Origin: Dehalococcoidia bacterium | Lineage (GTDB): Bacteria > Chloroflexota > Dehalococcoidia > SM23-28-2 > HRBIN24 | Direction of reading: 5' to 3' | Assembly: GCA_025062275.1 (NCBI GenBank) | Contig: JANXAP010000013.1 | Span: 1-64,000 of the forward strand | Length of the DNA stretch: 64,000 nucleotides | Part shown: piece by piece, positions 37,352-53,044 of the stretch | Position numbering within the stretch: position 1 is the first letter of the stretch | How the letters are laid out: every line of letters starts with the position of its first letter | Program-made: the position numbers and the translations under genes | The notes under the pieces: generated by a model | What the model saw: the letters and a program-made list of their open reading frames with translations, nothing else | Databases searched by the model: none | Told to the model about the DNA's origin: nothing

Positions 37352-39039
37352 TCCCCGCCATGCTCGGCCGGGGAACGGCCCTCGCGTTCAGGGGCGGCCT
37401 CGTCCTCAGGCGGCACATCGGCCATAGCGGGCACCGCCTCCATCTCCGCCAGCGAGGGGAAGTGGCTGCGGCGCAGCGGCACCTCCTTCAGGAACAGCCC
37501 CACCACGAAGGCCGAGATGCAGATGGCGAAGGCCAGCATGAAGCCATCGCCGATGGCCTCGGCCAGGGAGACTCGTGCCGCCTCCACCACCCTCTGGAAG
37601 AGGGCGGCCCCGCCCGGCCCCAGGGACTCGAAGCGCTGCTGCAGGGCCGCCAACGCCTCCTTGCTCAGCAGGAAGTCCCTCTCCCTGACCACCGACAGGA
37701 GGGACGAGGGCAGCGTCTGGGCCTCCAGCGGCAGCCTGCGGGACAGCTCGTGCCCGAAGGCGACGTTGATGTGGGAGCCGACGATGGCCACACCCATCAC
37801 GGCCCCTATCTGCCGCAGGAACTGAATGGCCGAGGTGGATACGCCCAGGAAACGGTGGGGCAGGGCATTCTGGACCGCCAGCGTCAGAGGCGGCATGGCC
37901 AGGCCCAGCCCGATGCCAAGCATCACCATGTCGAGCGTCACCCTCAGGCGGGGGCTGTCCGCCTCCAGGCGGGTGAACATGAACATGGCCAGGGGCACCA
38001 CCGCCAGCCCCGCCAGGGTCACCGGGCGGTAACGGCCCATGCGGGCGATGACCTGGCCGCCGATGGTGCTGGCGGCGGCCATGGCCAGCGTCATGGGCAT
38101 GGTGATGAGACCCGAATTGGTGGCCGTAGCCCCCTTCACCCCCTGAATGTACAGGGGGATGAAAGCGATGGCCCCGAACATGGCCACTCCGATGATGACC
38201 GTCACCAGCGAACAGACCAAGAACACGGAGTTGCGGAACAGGTGCAAGGGGAAGGCCGGCTCCTCCGCCCGCATCTCCACCAGCGCGAACACCGCCAGGA
38301 CCCCCAGCGCCGACCCCAGTAGGGCCAGCACCGGCCCGGAGGTCCAGCCGAACTTGTCGCCCCCCCACGAGAAGGCGAGCAGGAAGGGAACGATGACTGC
38401 CGGCATCAGTATGAACCCCAGGACGTCGAGGGGCCTGCGCCCCACCTCGGGCCGCAGGTGGGGCATGCCGAAGGCGAGCACCGCCAGCACCACCGCCCCG
38501 ATAGGAAGGTTGACGTAGAAGACCCAGCGCCAGTGCACGTAGTCCGTCAGCGCTCCTCCGATAAGGGGCCCCAGGATGCTGGAGGCGGCGAAGGTGCCGG
38601 TGAACAGCCCCATGTACTTGGACCGCTCCGCTGGCGGGAACAGGTCACCGATGACAGCGAAGGCGATGCTCATGACGGCCCCCGCCCCCAGTCCCTGGAT
38701 GGCCCGGAAGGCAATGAGCTGCTCCATGGTGCGGGAGGCGCCGCACAGGGCCGATCCCAGCACCAGGATGGCCAGCCCCGCCATGTAGAAAGGCTTGCGC
38801 CCGTACAGGTCCGTCAGCTTCCCTACCAGGGGAACGAAGGTGGTGGACGTCACCATGAAGGCGGTGAATACCCAGGGGAAAAGGCCCAGCCCTCCCAGGC
38901 TGGCCACTACTTTGGGCAGGGCCGTGCTCACCAGGGTCTGGTCCATGCCCACCGTGAAGAGGGCCAGCATGGTCCCCAGCACCACCACCCAGCGCTTGCG
39001 CTGGTCCAGCTGCGACAGGCTGGCCACGGCCGCGTCCAT
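37348..39039 (-). CDS. MFS transporter, DHA2 (EmrB/QacA) family
   Basis: The 563-residue protein has 14 predicted membrane helices. Early motifs are GTMLALFTVGMDQTLVSTALP and GKLTDLYGRKPFYMAGLAI (motif A), then RAIQGLGAGAVMSIAFAVIGDLFPPAERSKYMG and, in helix 5, GPLIGGALTDYVHWRWVFYVNLPIG (motif C). These mark a proton-driven drug exporter. Substrate unknown. The last ~45 residues are hydrophilic. It stands alone on the minus strand; no regulator gene is adjacent. Confidence 0.9.
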   Translation of the reverse strand: MDAAVASLSQLDQRKRWVVVLGTMLALFTVGMDQTLVSTALPKVVASLGGLGLFPWVFTAFMVTSTTFVPLVGKLTDLYGRKPFYMAGLAILVLGSALCGASRTMEQLIAFRAIQGLGAGAVMSIAFAVIGDLFPPAERSKYMGLFTGTFAASSILGPLIGGALTDYVHWRWVFYVNLPIGAVVLAVLAFGMPHLRPEVGRRPLDVLGFILMPAVIVPFLLAFSWGGDKFGWTSGPVLALLGSALGVLAVFALVEMRAEEPAFPLHLFRNSVFLVCSLVTVIIGVAMFGAIAFIPLYIQGVKGATATNSGLITMPMTLAMAAASTIGGQVIARMGRYRPVTLAGLAVVPLAMFMFTRLEADSPRLRVTLDMVMLGIGLGLAMPPLTLAVQNALPHRFLGVSTSAIQFLRQIGAVMGVAIVGSHINVAFGHELSRRLPLEAQTLPSSLLSVVRERDFLLSKEALAALQQRFESLGPGGAALFQRVVEAARVSLAEAIGDGFMLAFAICISAFVVGLFLKEVPLRRSHFPSLAEMEAVPAMADVPPEDEAAPEREGRSPAEHGGD

Positions 39040-39218
39040 GCCTCAGCCCCTCCCCAGGGCAGCGAATTTTGCTCTCTGGTCAACCGTCATGTCCTCATGA
39101 TAACCCCGGCCCGGGACAGGCACAACGCTCGTGGCGGCGGCCCCTCTTCGGCCTCCGACCCTGGTAGCGGGTATAATGCCGAAGGGAGGCCCACAGCGGG
39201 CAAACGCCTCTTCACTTC

Positions 39219-39234
39219 CTGCACTTGAGTGCAG
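39219..39234. repeat. 16-bp inverted repeat before tRNA-Leu
   Basis: CTGCACTTGAGTGCAG, a 7-bp stem around TG. It lies between a TATAAT (39172-39177) and the tRNA. Function unknown. Confidence 0.4.
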
Positions 39235-39248
39235 GGGCCACTGTCGGT

Positions 39249-39337
39249 GCCGGGGTGGCGAAACGGGCAGACGCGGCGGACTTAAAATCCGCTGCCGCGC
39301 GAGCGGCGTGTGGGTTCGAGCCCCACCCCCGGCACCA
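39249..39337 (+). tRNA. tRNA-Leu (anticodon TAA)
   Basis: Class II tRNA with long variable arm, acceptor GCCGGGG / CCCCGGC, anticodon loop CTTAAAA, encoded CCA. A perfect TATAAT lies 72 bases upstream but its -35 is poor. Confidence 0.95.
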
Positions 39338-39474
39338 GAACGCCTCCAGCGCACAGCCTCGGAGCCCGAGGCCGGAACGTTAGAGGATTTATACGCCCGC
39401 CTCTTGCTCCTTCGACGCCTCTGCAAGGCTCCCGACGCTAGGCTGAAGGCGAGACCACTGCGGGAGGTGCCGAG

Positions 39475-39681
39475 GTGCAGCAGGAAGGACGTTGGGACCG
39501 CATCCGTGGACGCATCCGCTTGGTCTGGGGGAACCTGACCGACGATGATGTCCAGCAGGCCCGGGGAGACCTGGAGCGACTGGTGGGCATCATCAAGGAG
39601 CGCACCGGCGAGAGCGCCGAGGCGGTGCGGCAACGCCTGCAGCAACTGATGCAGGACGAAGAGGGGCAACAGCAGCAGTGA
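39475..39681 (+). CDS. CsbD-like stress protein
   Basis: The 68-residue protein follows the CsbD pattern: WDRIRGRIRLVWGNLTDDDVQQARGDLERLVGIIKERTGESAEAVRQRLQQL. Members are small helical proteins induced by general stress in many bacteria; their activity is unknown. GTG start at 39475 with GGGAGGTG upstream. It precedes a YggT-like gene by 13 bases, so both are likely co-transcribed and end at the terminator at 40172. Confidence 0.85.
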   Translation: MQQEGRWDRIRGRIRLVWGNLTDDDVQQARGDLERLVGIIKERTGESAEAVRQRLQQLMQDEEGQQQQ

Positions 39682-39694
39682 GGGGGAGTTAGGC

Positions 39695-40159
39695 GTGCCC
39701 ATGCACCGCAGGTCCAAGAAGGCCGAAGAGGAAGAGGAGCCGAGGCCGCGACGGACTCGGCGGCCTCGCGAGGAAGAGGAGCAGGTGGAGGAGAGGGGGC
39801 CCGGCCTCTGGGACCTGCCCCATCGCTGGATCCGCAGCCTGAACATGCTGGTGGGTCTAGCCATCCTGACGGTGGAGGGCCTCCTGGCCCTGCGGCTGGC
39901 CTTCCAGCTGACGGGTGCCGATGCCGGCAACGAGTTCGTCAACTTCATCTATGACCTGACGGGCTGGCTGGTGGGCCCCTTCCAGGGCATCGGCGAGGAG
40001 CGGGAGGCCCTGGGAGGCATCCTGGAGCCGGCCACGCCCATCGCCATGGGCATCTACCTGGCAGCAGCGCTGCTGACCATGGCCGCCCTGGGGGCCATCG
40101 CGATGGGCCTGCCTCCGGCAGCCCAGACCCGCACCATACGGCGCCGTCGCGCCGTGTAG
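39695..40159 (+). CDS. YggT-like membrane protein with charged N-terminus
   Basis: The 154-residue protein has a ~45-residue Arg/Glu-rich cytoplasmic head (KKAEEEEEPRPRRTRRPREE), two membrane helices (residues ~50-72 and ~115-138), and between them GADAGNEFVNFIYDLTGWLVGPFQGI, the YggT-family motif. YggT proteins often sit near division or osmotic-stress genes; function unsettled. GTG start at 39695. Confidence 0.75.
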   Translation: MPMHRRSKKAEEEEEPRPRRTRRPREEEEQVEERGPGLWDLPHRWIRSLNMLVGLAILTVEGLLALRLAFQLTGADAGNEFVNFIYDLTGWLVGPFQGIGEEREALGGILEPATPIAMGIYLAAALLTMAALGAIAMGLPPAAQTRTIRRRRAV

Positions 40160-40171
40160 CTCTTGCCCTCG

Positions 40172-40215
40172 AAGGGAGCCACATCTGTCCGCGGCAGGGC
40201 AGATGTGGCTCCCTT
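40172..40215 (+). terminator. Strong hairpin terminator after the YggT-like gene
   Basis: A perfect 16-bp stem AAGGGAGCCACATCTG / CAGATGTGGCTCCCTT with a 12-base loop, starting 12 bases after the stop. It is followed by TTGTCCCTCT rather than a pure U-run. Confidence 0.75.
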
Positions 40216-40275
40216 GTCCCTCTCCAGCCCCTTTCCTTAAGATGGCTATCTGTGACCCGCCCGCAGGAGGGACCT

Positions 40276-41958
40276 TTGCTGCCGCCGGACCTGGAAGCCG
40301 TCCTGCCCAGGGCCACCCGCCCCGCCCGTTACACCGATGCCGAATGGAACGCCGACCGCAGGCCCTGGGAGGCGGCGGAGCTGCACCTGCTCCTGGCCTA
40401 TCCCGATGTCTACGAGGTGGGAATGGCCTGCCCCGTCCTCCACTCCCTTTACTGCCTCCTCAACGGGTTGCCGGGGGTCATGTGCCACCGCCTCTTCGCC
40501 CCCTGGCCCGACCTGGAGTTGCTGCTCCGTGAAGAAGGGCACGGCCTCTGGTCGCTGGAGGGGCGTCGCCGACCTCGCGATTACGACGCCGTCCTGCTCT
40601 GGATGCCAGCGGAGCTCTGCACCGCGGCCGCCGTCAACTTGCTGGACCTGGCCGGCCTCCCGTGGTCGGCCGGCCAGCGAGAGGAAGGCCCCCTGGTGCT
40701 GGCCGCCGGCCCCGCCGTCCTCAACCCCTGGCCGCTTTCGGAGGCGGTGGACGCTTACCTGCTGGGCGACCCAGAAGCCATCGCCCCCGAGGTCGTCCAG
40801 GCCCTGGCTGGCGCCCCCGACCGCAGCGGCCGTCTGAAAGGCCTGGCCCGAGTGCCTGGGGTGTGGGTGCCGGCCCTAGCGTCAGGGAGGCCCATCGCCC
40901 GCTGGGCCGACCCCCTCCCACCCCCTGCACCCCGTCCGGTGGTGCCCTTCGTGGAGACAGCCCGGGAAGGGCTGGAGGTGGAGCTGGCCCGGGGCGGCGG
41001 TCAGGCTCCCTGCTCGCCCCGTCCCGGCCCCTACTGGGGGCCGCGACGGGAAAGGCCCGCCCCCGAGCTGCTGGCTGCCGTGCTGGGGGCGCTGCGGGCC
41101 ACTGGCTACCGCGACGTCTTCCTGACGGGTGCCCCCTACTCTCAAGCCCGCCAGCTGGCCCTGGAGCTACGTCAGGCCCTGCCGCCGGAGGTGACGGTGC
41201 GCTTCTCTCGCCTACCCCCGGAGGAGGAGTGGGTGGACTTGGCCTCCCTGCTGGCGGGAGGAAGGCCCGTGGGCGCCCTCACCCTCTGGCTGGGGGCGGC
41301 CTCGGAGCGGCTGCGCATGGCCCTGGGGCTGCCCTACACCGACGCCGCAGTCCTGGCCGCCGCCGAGGCCGCCTACGCCCGCGGCTGGACATCCCTGCGC
41401 TTCCAGCTGGAACTGGGGCTGCCGGGAGAGGCGGAGGAGGACGTGGCCAGCCTGGTGCGGCTGGCCCAGGAGGCCCGCAGGGCCGGCCGCGCCCACCACA
41501 GCAGCCGCGCCCATCTGCGCCTGGAGGTCTCCCTCTTCGTGCCACGGCCGTGGACGCCCTTCCAGTGGGCCGCCCAGCCGCCCACCGAGGCCCTGGAGGC
41601 CAGTACCGCCTCCCTGCGAGCCGCAGCCAAGCGGACGGGCGTGGAGGTGATGGGCGAGCGGGCAGAGAGGGCCCTGCTGGCCGCTGTGCTGGCCCGGGCC
41701 GACAGACGCCTGTCCCCCGTGGCCCGCCGCGCCTGGGAGCTGGGGGCCAGGCTGGACACCCACCGCGAGTCCTTCGCCTGGGCGCCCTGGGAGCGGGCGC
41801 TGACGGAGGCCGACCTGTCGCCCGGGTACTACGCCCACCGGGAGCTGGGCGCCGATGAACCCCTGCCCTGGGAGGCGCTGGAGGTGGGAGCCGAAAGGGA
41901 GGGCCTCTGGGCGGCCTGGCAGTCCTACCGCGCAGCCCTGGGGCTGGCTCAGGGATAG
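40276..41958 (+). CDS. TIGR03960-like radical SAM family protein lacking its cluster cysteines
   Basis: The protein has 560 residues from the TTG at 40276. It matches the B12-binding/radical SAM family TIGR03960 along its length: PARYTDAEWN, LLAYPDVYEVGMACPVLHSLY, HRLFAPWPDLELLLRE, LVLAAGPAVLNPWPLSEAVDAYLLGDPE, LEVSLFVPRPWTPFQWAAQP, LARADRRLSPV and GYYAHRELG. At the family position of the cluster-binding Cx3Cx2C, the sequence reads ELARGGGQAPCSPRPGPYWG: the three expected cysteines are Gly, Pro and Pro, and the other two frames show no cysteines there either. No frameshift is apparent. It is either a repurposed scaffold or a decaying gene. The TTG follows AGGAGGG closely; GTG at 40252 is the alternative. 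The stop overlaps gdhA's by ten bases. Confidence 0.78.
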   Translation: MLPPDLEAVLPRATRPARYTDAEWNADRRPWEAAELHLLLAYPDVYEVGMACPVLHSLYCLLNGLPGVMCHRLFAPWPDLELLLREEGHGLWSLEGRRRPRDYDAVLLWMPAELCTAAAVNLLDLAGLPWSAGQREEGPLVLAAGPAVLNPWPLSEAVDAYLLGDPEAIAPEVVQALAGAPDRSGRLKGLARVPGVWVPALASGRPIARWADPLPPPAPRPVVPFVETAREGLEVELARGGGQAPCSPRPGPYWGPRRERPAPELLAAVLGALRATGYRDVFLTGAPYSQARQLALELRQALPPEVTVRFSRLPPEEEWVDLASLLAGGRPVGALTLWLGAASERLRMALGLPYTDAAVLAAAEAAYARGWTSLRFQLELGLPGEAEEDVASLVRLAQEARRAGRAHHSSRAHLRLEVSLFVPRPWTPFQWAAQPPTEALEASTASLRAAAKRTGVEVMGERAERALLAAVLARADRRLSPVARRAWELGARLDTHRESFAWAPWERALTEADLSPGYYAHRELGADEPLPWEALEVGAEREGLWAAWQSYRAALGLAQG

Positions 41959-43214
41959 ATGCCCCGAGTGCGGGTCGCCTCCGCCACCCGTTTCACCGCC
42001 AGCAGCATGGCCGCCTCCCGCAGGGTGACACCCTCGGCCTCAGCGAGGGAGGCCACCTCCTGGAAGGCCCGCACCATGATGCGGCGCTGGCGCTCGTGGA
42101 TCTCGTCCTCGTCCCAGAAGTAGTACTGGAGGTCCTGGACCCACTCGAAGTAGGAGACGATGATGCCGCCGCTGTTGGCCAGGATGTCGGGGACCACCAG
42201 AACCCCCTTCTCCCTGAGGATGGCATCGGCGGCGGGGGTGGTGGGGCCGTTGGCCCCCTCGACGATGATCTTGGCCTTCACCTGGTCGGCGTTGGCGGCG
42301 GTGATCTGCCCCTCCACAGCGGCCGGCACCAGCACGTCCACCGGCAGGGCCAGCAGCTCCTGGTTGCTGATGGCGTCGCCGAAGGGGCAGTGGCGGAAGG
42401 TGCCTTCGGCCTGCTTGTGATGCCAGAGGGCATCGGGGTCCAGTCCCCGGGGATTATAGATGCCGCCGCCCGAATCGCTGACGGCCACCACCCGATAGCC
42501 GGCCCTGTGCAGGTGCCAGGCAGCCACCGATCCCACGTTGCCGAAGCCCTGAATGGCCACCGTCAGGCCGTCCTTCTGCAGGCCGCGCAGGGCCACCGCC
42601 TGGTCCACCATGTGCAGGAGGCCGCGGCCGGTAGCCTCGACCCGCCCCAGGCTGCCGCCTACGCTGGTGGGCTTGCCCGTGACCACCCCCAGCACCGTAT
42701 AGCCGCGGTGCATGCTGACGGTGTCCATGATCCAGGCCATCACCTGAGGGTTGGTGCCCATGTCGGGGGCGGGGATGTCCTCGTTGGGGCCGATGATGAC
42801 GGCCATCTCGGTGGCGTAGCGACGGGTGAGGTTCTCCAGTTCCCTGGGGGACAGGGCCTTGGGGTCCACAGCCACACCCCCTTTGGCCCCGCCGTAGGGG
42901 AGGCCCACCACCGCCGCCTTCCAGGTCATCCACATGGCCAGGGCGCGCACCTCGTCCAGGTTTACCTCGGGATGGTAGCGGATGCCGCCCTTGCCCGGGC
43001 CGCGGGCCAGGTTGTGTTGCACACGGTAGCCGGTGAAGATGCGCAGGGAGCCGTCGTCCATGCGCACCGGAAAGTTGACCACCAGCTCCCGTTTGCAGTG
43101 GGCCAGAACCTGGCGGAGGCCGGGATCCAGGCCCAGGCGGTCGGCGGCGGCGTGGAACTGGGCGAGGGCCGCCTCGAGGGGCGACCCGTCGGGGGCGCCA
43201 GTCTGGGCGGTCAC
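41949..43214 (-). CDS. gdhA: Glutamate dehydrogenase (Glu/Leu/Phe/Val family)
   Basis: The 421-residue protein interconverts glutamate and 2-oxoglutarate plus ammonia. It has RGPGKGGIRYHPEVNLDEV, the catalytic Lys in LPYGGAKGGVAVDPK, GPNEDIPAPDMGTNPQVMAW, the dinucleotide motif QGFGNVGSVAAWHL and the C-terminal DILANSGGIIVSYFEWVQDL. The length matches the hexameric catabolic-type enzymes. NAD versus NADP preference is not clear from the motif. It is followed on the same strand by nothing, and upstream, after 88 bases, by the end of rpoC. Confidence 0.95.
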   Translation of the reverse strand: MTAQTGAPDGSPLEAALAQFHAAADRLGLDPGLRQVLAHCKRELVVNFPVRMDDGSLRIFTGYRVQHNLARGPGKGGIRYHPEVNLDEVRALAMWMTWKAAVVGLPYGGAKGGVAVDPKALSPRELENLTRRYATEMAVIIGPNEDIPAPDMGTNPQVMAWIMDTVSMHRGYTVLGVVTGKPTSVGGSLGRVEATGRGLLHMVDQAVALRGLQKDGLTVAIQGFGNVGSVAAWHLHRAGYRVVAVSDSGGGIYNPRGLDPDALWHHKQAEGTFRHCPFGDAISNQELLALPVDVLVPAAVEGQITAANADQVKAKIIVEGANGPTTPAADAILREKGVLVVPDILANSGGIIVSYFEWVQDLQYYFWDEDEIHERQRRIMVRAFQEVASLAEAEGVTLREAAMLLAVKRVAEATRTRGIYP

Positions 43215-43302
43215 GACGGTCGGCTCCTGCTGAGGGTCGGGGGCCCGAGGATTAGAGGGGCTGGGTCCGCCACCAGCCCCCGAGGGCGCACTAGCCAGCG
43301 CC

Positions 43303-51382
<8,080 letters not shown>

Positions 51383-51488
51383 AAGCGGACACTCCTCCCA
51401 AGGCTGGGCAGCTACGCGACTGGGCTAACAAAACGGCAGGGACATAAATCGGGGAACGGACGGGGCGTCGGCCCGACCATCAAAGTTT

Positions 51489-51518
51489 ACCTTAGCAACC
51501 GCATCCAGCCCTTGTCAA
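51489..51518 (-). promoter_or_regulatory. rpoB promoter
   Basis: On the minus strand TTGACA (51513-51518), 18 bases, TAAGGT (51489-51494). The -35 is perfect, the -10 moderate. Start about 100 bases before the rpoB ATG. Confidence 0.6.
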
Positions 51519-51537
51519 TAGCTCGCGGCCGCTGTTC

Positions 51538-51558
51538 GCAAAAACGGCTAGTGGCCGT
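51538..51558 (-). terminator. Small hairpin with T-run upstream of rpoB
   Basis: On the minus strand ACGGC, five bases, GCCGT, then TTTTTG. It would end any minus-strand transcript coming from further right just before the rpoB promoter. Confidence 0.45.
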
Positions 51559-51606
51559 CCAGGGCCAGGGGCCGCTGGAGCGACCTGGCCCTCCGTAGCC
51601 ACAGAC

Positions 51607-51622
51607 CGGGGGCTAGCCCCCG
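51607..51622. repeat. Perfect 16-bp palindrome
   Basis: CGGGGGCTAGCCCCCG. Its core GGGCTAGCCCCCG recurs at 21477-21489 after rplA, in both cases near CTCATCCCC or its complement. Confidence 0.5.
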
Positions 51623-51687
51623 TCACCTTCCGATGCCGTCCCTTTACTCATCCCCTGCCTCACCCTTCCCGACAGCCCCCGCTAACG

Positions 51688-51716
51688 TTGACGTGTGCGG
51701 CAAGCGGCATTATCAT
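51688..51716 (+). promoter_or_regulatory. Promoter of the first acyl-CoA dehydrogenase gene
   Basis: TTGACG, 17 bases and TATCAT; the ATG follows 70 bases later with GGAGGAG before it. Confidence 0.7.
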
Positions 51717-51786
51717 TGTGGCGTGGTCTTAGCGCTGCCCAGAAACTATTGGTAAGCCCTATGACTGGGGGACGTTAGGAGGAGTT

Positions 51787-52989
51787 ATGGACTTCCGCTT
51801 CACGCCCGAGGAGGAGGCCTTCCGTCAGGAAGTTCGCCAGTTCATCGAACAGGAGTGCCCCCCTGAGCTGCGGGGCGGCGACGCCAACCCTCTGGAGCGG
51901 TTGCCGGCCATGGTCCAGTGGCGGCGCAAGCTGGCCGAGAAGGGCTGGCTGGCGCCCGCCTGGCCCAAGGAATACGGCGGCGCCGGCATGACCATCATGC
52001 AGCAGTTCATCTACAACCTAGAGACTGCCCGCCTGCGGGCGCCGTCGCCCATGTTCATGGCCGGTCTGGGCATCGCCGTGGTGGGCCCGACCCTGATCCT
52101 TTTCGGCAACGAGGAGCAGAAGAAGACCTACCTGCCCAAGATCCTGTCGGGCGAGCACATCTGGTGCCAGGGCTTCTCGGAGCCCAACGCCGGCTCCGAC
52201 CTGGCCAGCCTGCAGACCACCGCCGTGCGCGACGGCGACGAGTACGTCATCAACGGCCAGAAGATATGGACCACGGTGGCCCATCTGGCCCACTACATGC
52301 TGCTCCTCTGCCGCACCGACCCCAACGCGCCCAAGCACAAGGGGCTGAGCTACATCATCGTCCCCATGAAGGACGAGAAAGGGAACCCCTACCCGGGCGT
52401 CACCGTGCAGCCGCTGCTGAACATGGCCGGTACCCACGAATTCAACCAGGTGTTCTTCGAGAATGTGCGGGTGCCGGTGAAGAACCTGGTGGGCGAGGAG
52501 AACCAGGGCTGGTACATGGCCGTCCGCACCCTTGACATCGAGCGCTCCAACATCGGCTCAGCTGTGGGCCAGCAGCAGAACGTGGAGGACCTCATCCGCT
52601 TCGTGCAGGAGGCGCGGGGCAGCGGCCAGGAGAGGGTCTCCCTCCTCCCGTCCCTGCGCTACGAGCTGGCCGAGCGCTGGGTGGAGACGGAGATTTCGCT
52701 CCTCCTCTCGTACCGGGTGGTGACCATGCAGAACCGGGGCCTCATACCCAACTACGAGGCCTCGGCCACCAAGCTCTATTCGATGGAGCTGAACCAGCGC
52801 ATCGCCAACACGGGCATGAAGGTGCTGGGCCTCTACGGGCAGCTGGCGCGGGGTCAGAAGTGGGCGCCCCTGCGGGGCCGTATCGAGTTCATGTACCTGC
52901 GCTCGGTGGCCAACACCATCGAGGGCGGCACCTCCGAGATCCAGCGCAACGTCATCGCCACTCGCGGTCTAGGCCTGCCCAGGGACTGA
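51787..52989 (+). CDS. Acyl-CoA dehydrogenase family protein (copy 1)
   Basis: The 400-residue flavoenzyme has FRFTPEEEAFRQEVRQFIEQECP at the start, APAWPKEYGGAGMT, WCQGFSEPNAGSDLASLQTTAVRDGDEYVINGQKIWTT (FAD-contact region), and a C-terminus TIEGGTSEIQRNVIATRGLGLPRD. It oxidises acyl-CoA thioesters to enoyl-CoA with FAD, passing electrons to ETF; the substrate is unknown. Glu379 lies in the IEGGT segment near the position of the catalytic base of medium-chain enzymes. It leads a plus-strand operon with a close paralogue and an LLM oxidoreductase. Start ATG 51787 with a GGAGGAG site. Confidence 0.93.
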   Translation: MDFRFTPEEEAFRQEVRQFIEQECPPELRGGDANPLERLPAMVQWRRKLAEKGWLAPAWPKEYGGAGMTIMQQFIYNLETARLRAPSPMFMAGLGIAVVGPTLILFGNEEQKKTYLPKILSGEHIWCQGFSEPNAGSDLASLQTTAVRDGDEYVINGQKIWTTVAHLAHYMLLLCRTDPNAPKHKGLSYIIVPMKDEKGNPYPGVTVQPLLNMAGTHEFNQVFFENVRVPVKNLVGEENQGWYMAVRTLDIERSNIGSAVGQQQNVEDLIRFVQEARGSGQERVSLLPSLRYELAERWVETEISLLLSYRVVTMQNRGLIPNYEASATKLYSMELNQRIANTGMKVLGLYGQLARGQKWAPLRGRIEFMYLRSVANTIEGGTSEIQRNVIATRGLGLPRD

Positions 52990-53044
52990 GGCCCGGGAGG
53001 GAGCCGAGCAGGGAGCAGCGAGGTCGCAGGCAAGGAGGACGGCC

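Larger units (their letters stand above)
51383..51786. other. Divergent rpoB / acyl-CoA dehydrogenase intergenic region
   Basis: This 404-base gene-free stretch holds, from left to right: the rpoB leader, the rpoB promoter, a small hairpin followed by a T-run on the minus strand, a 16-bp palindrome with motifs shared with the region after rplA, and the promoter of the acyl-CoA dehydrogenase gene. No plausible protein gene is seen in it. Confidence 0.7.
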
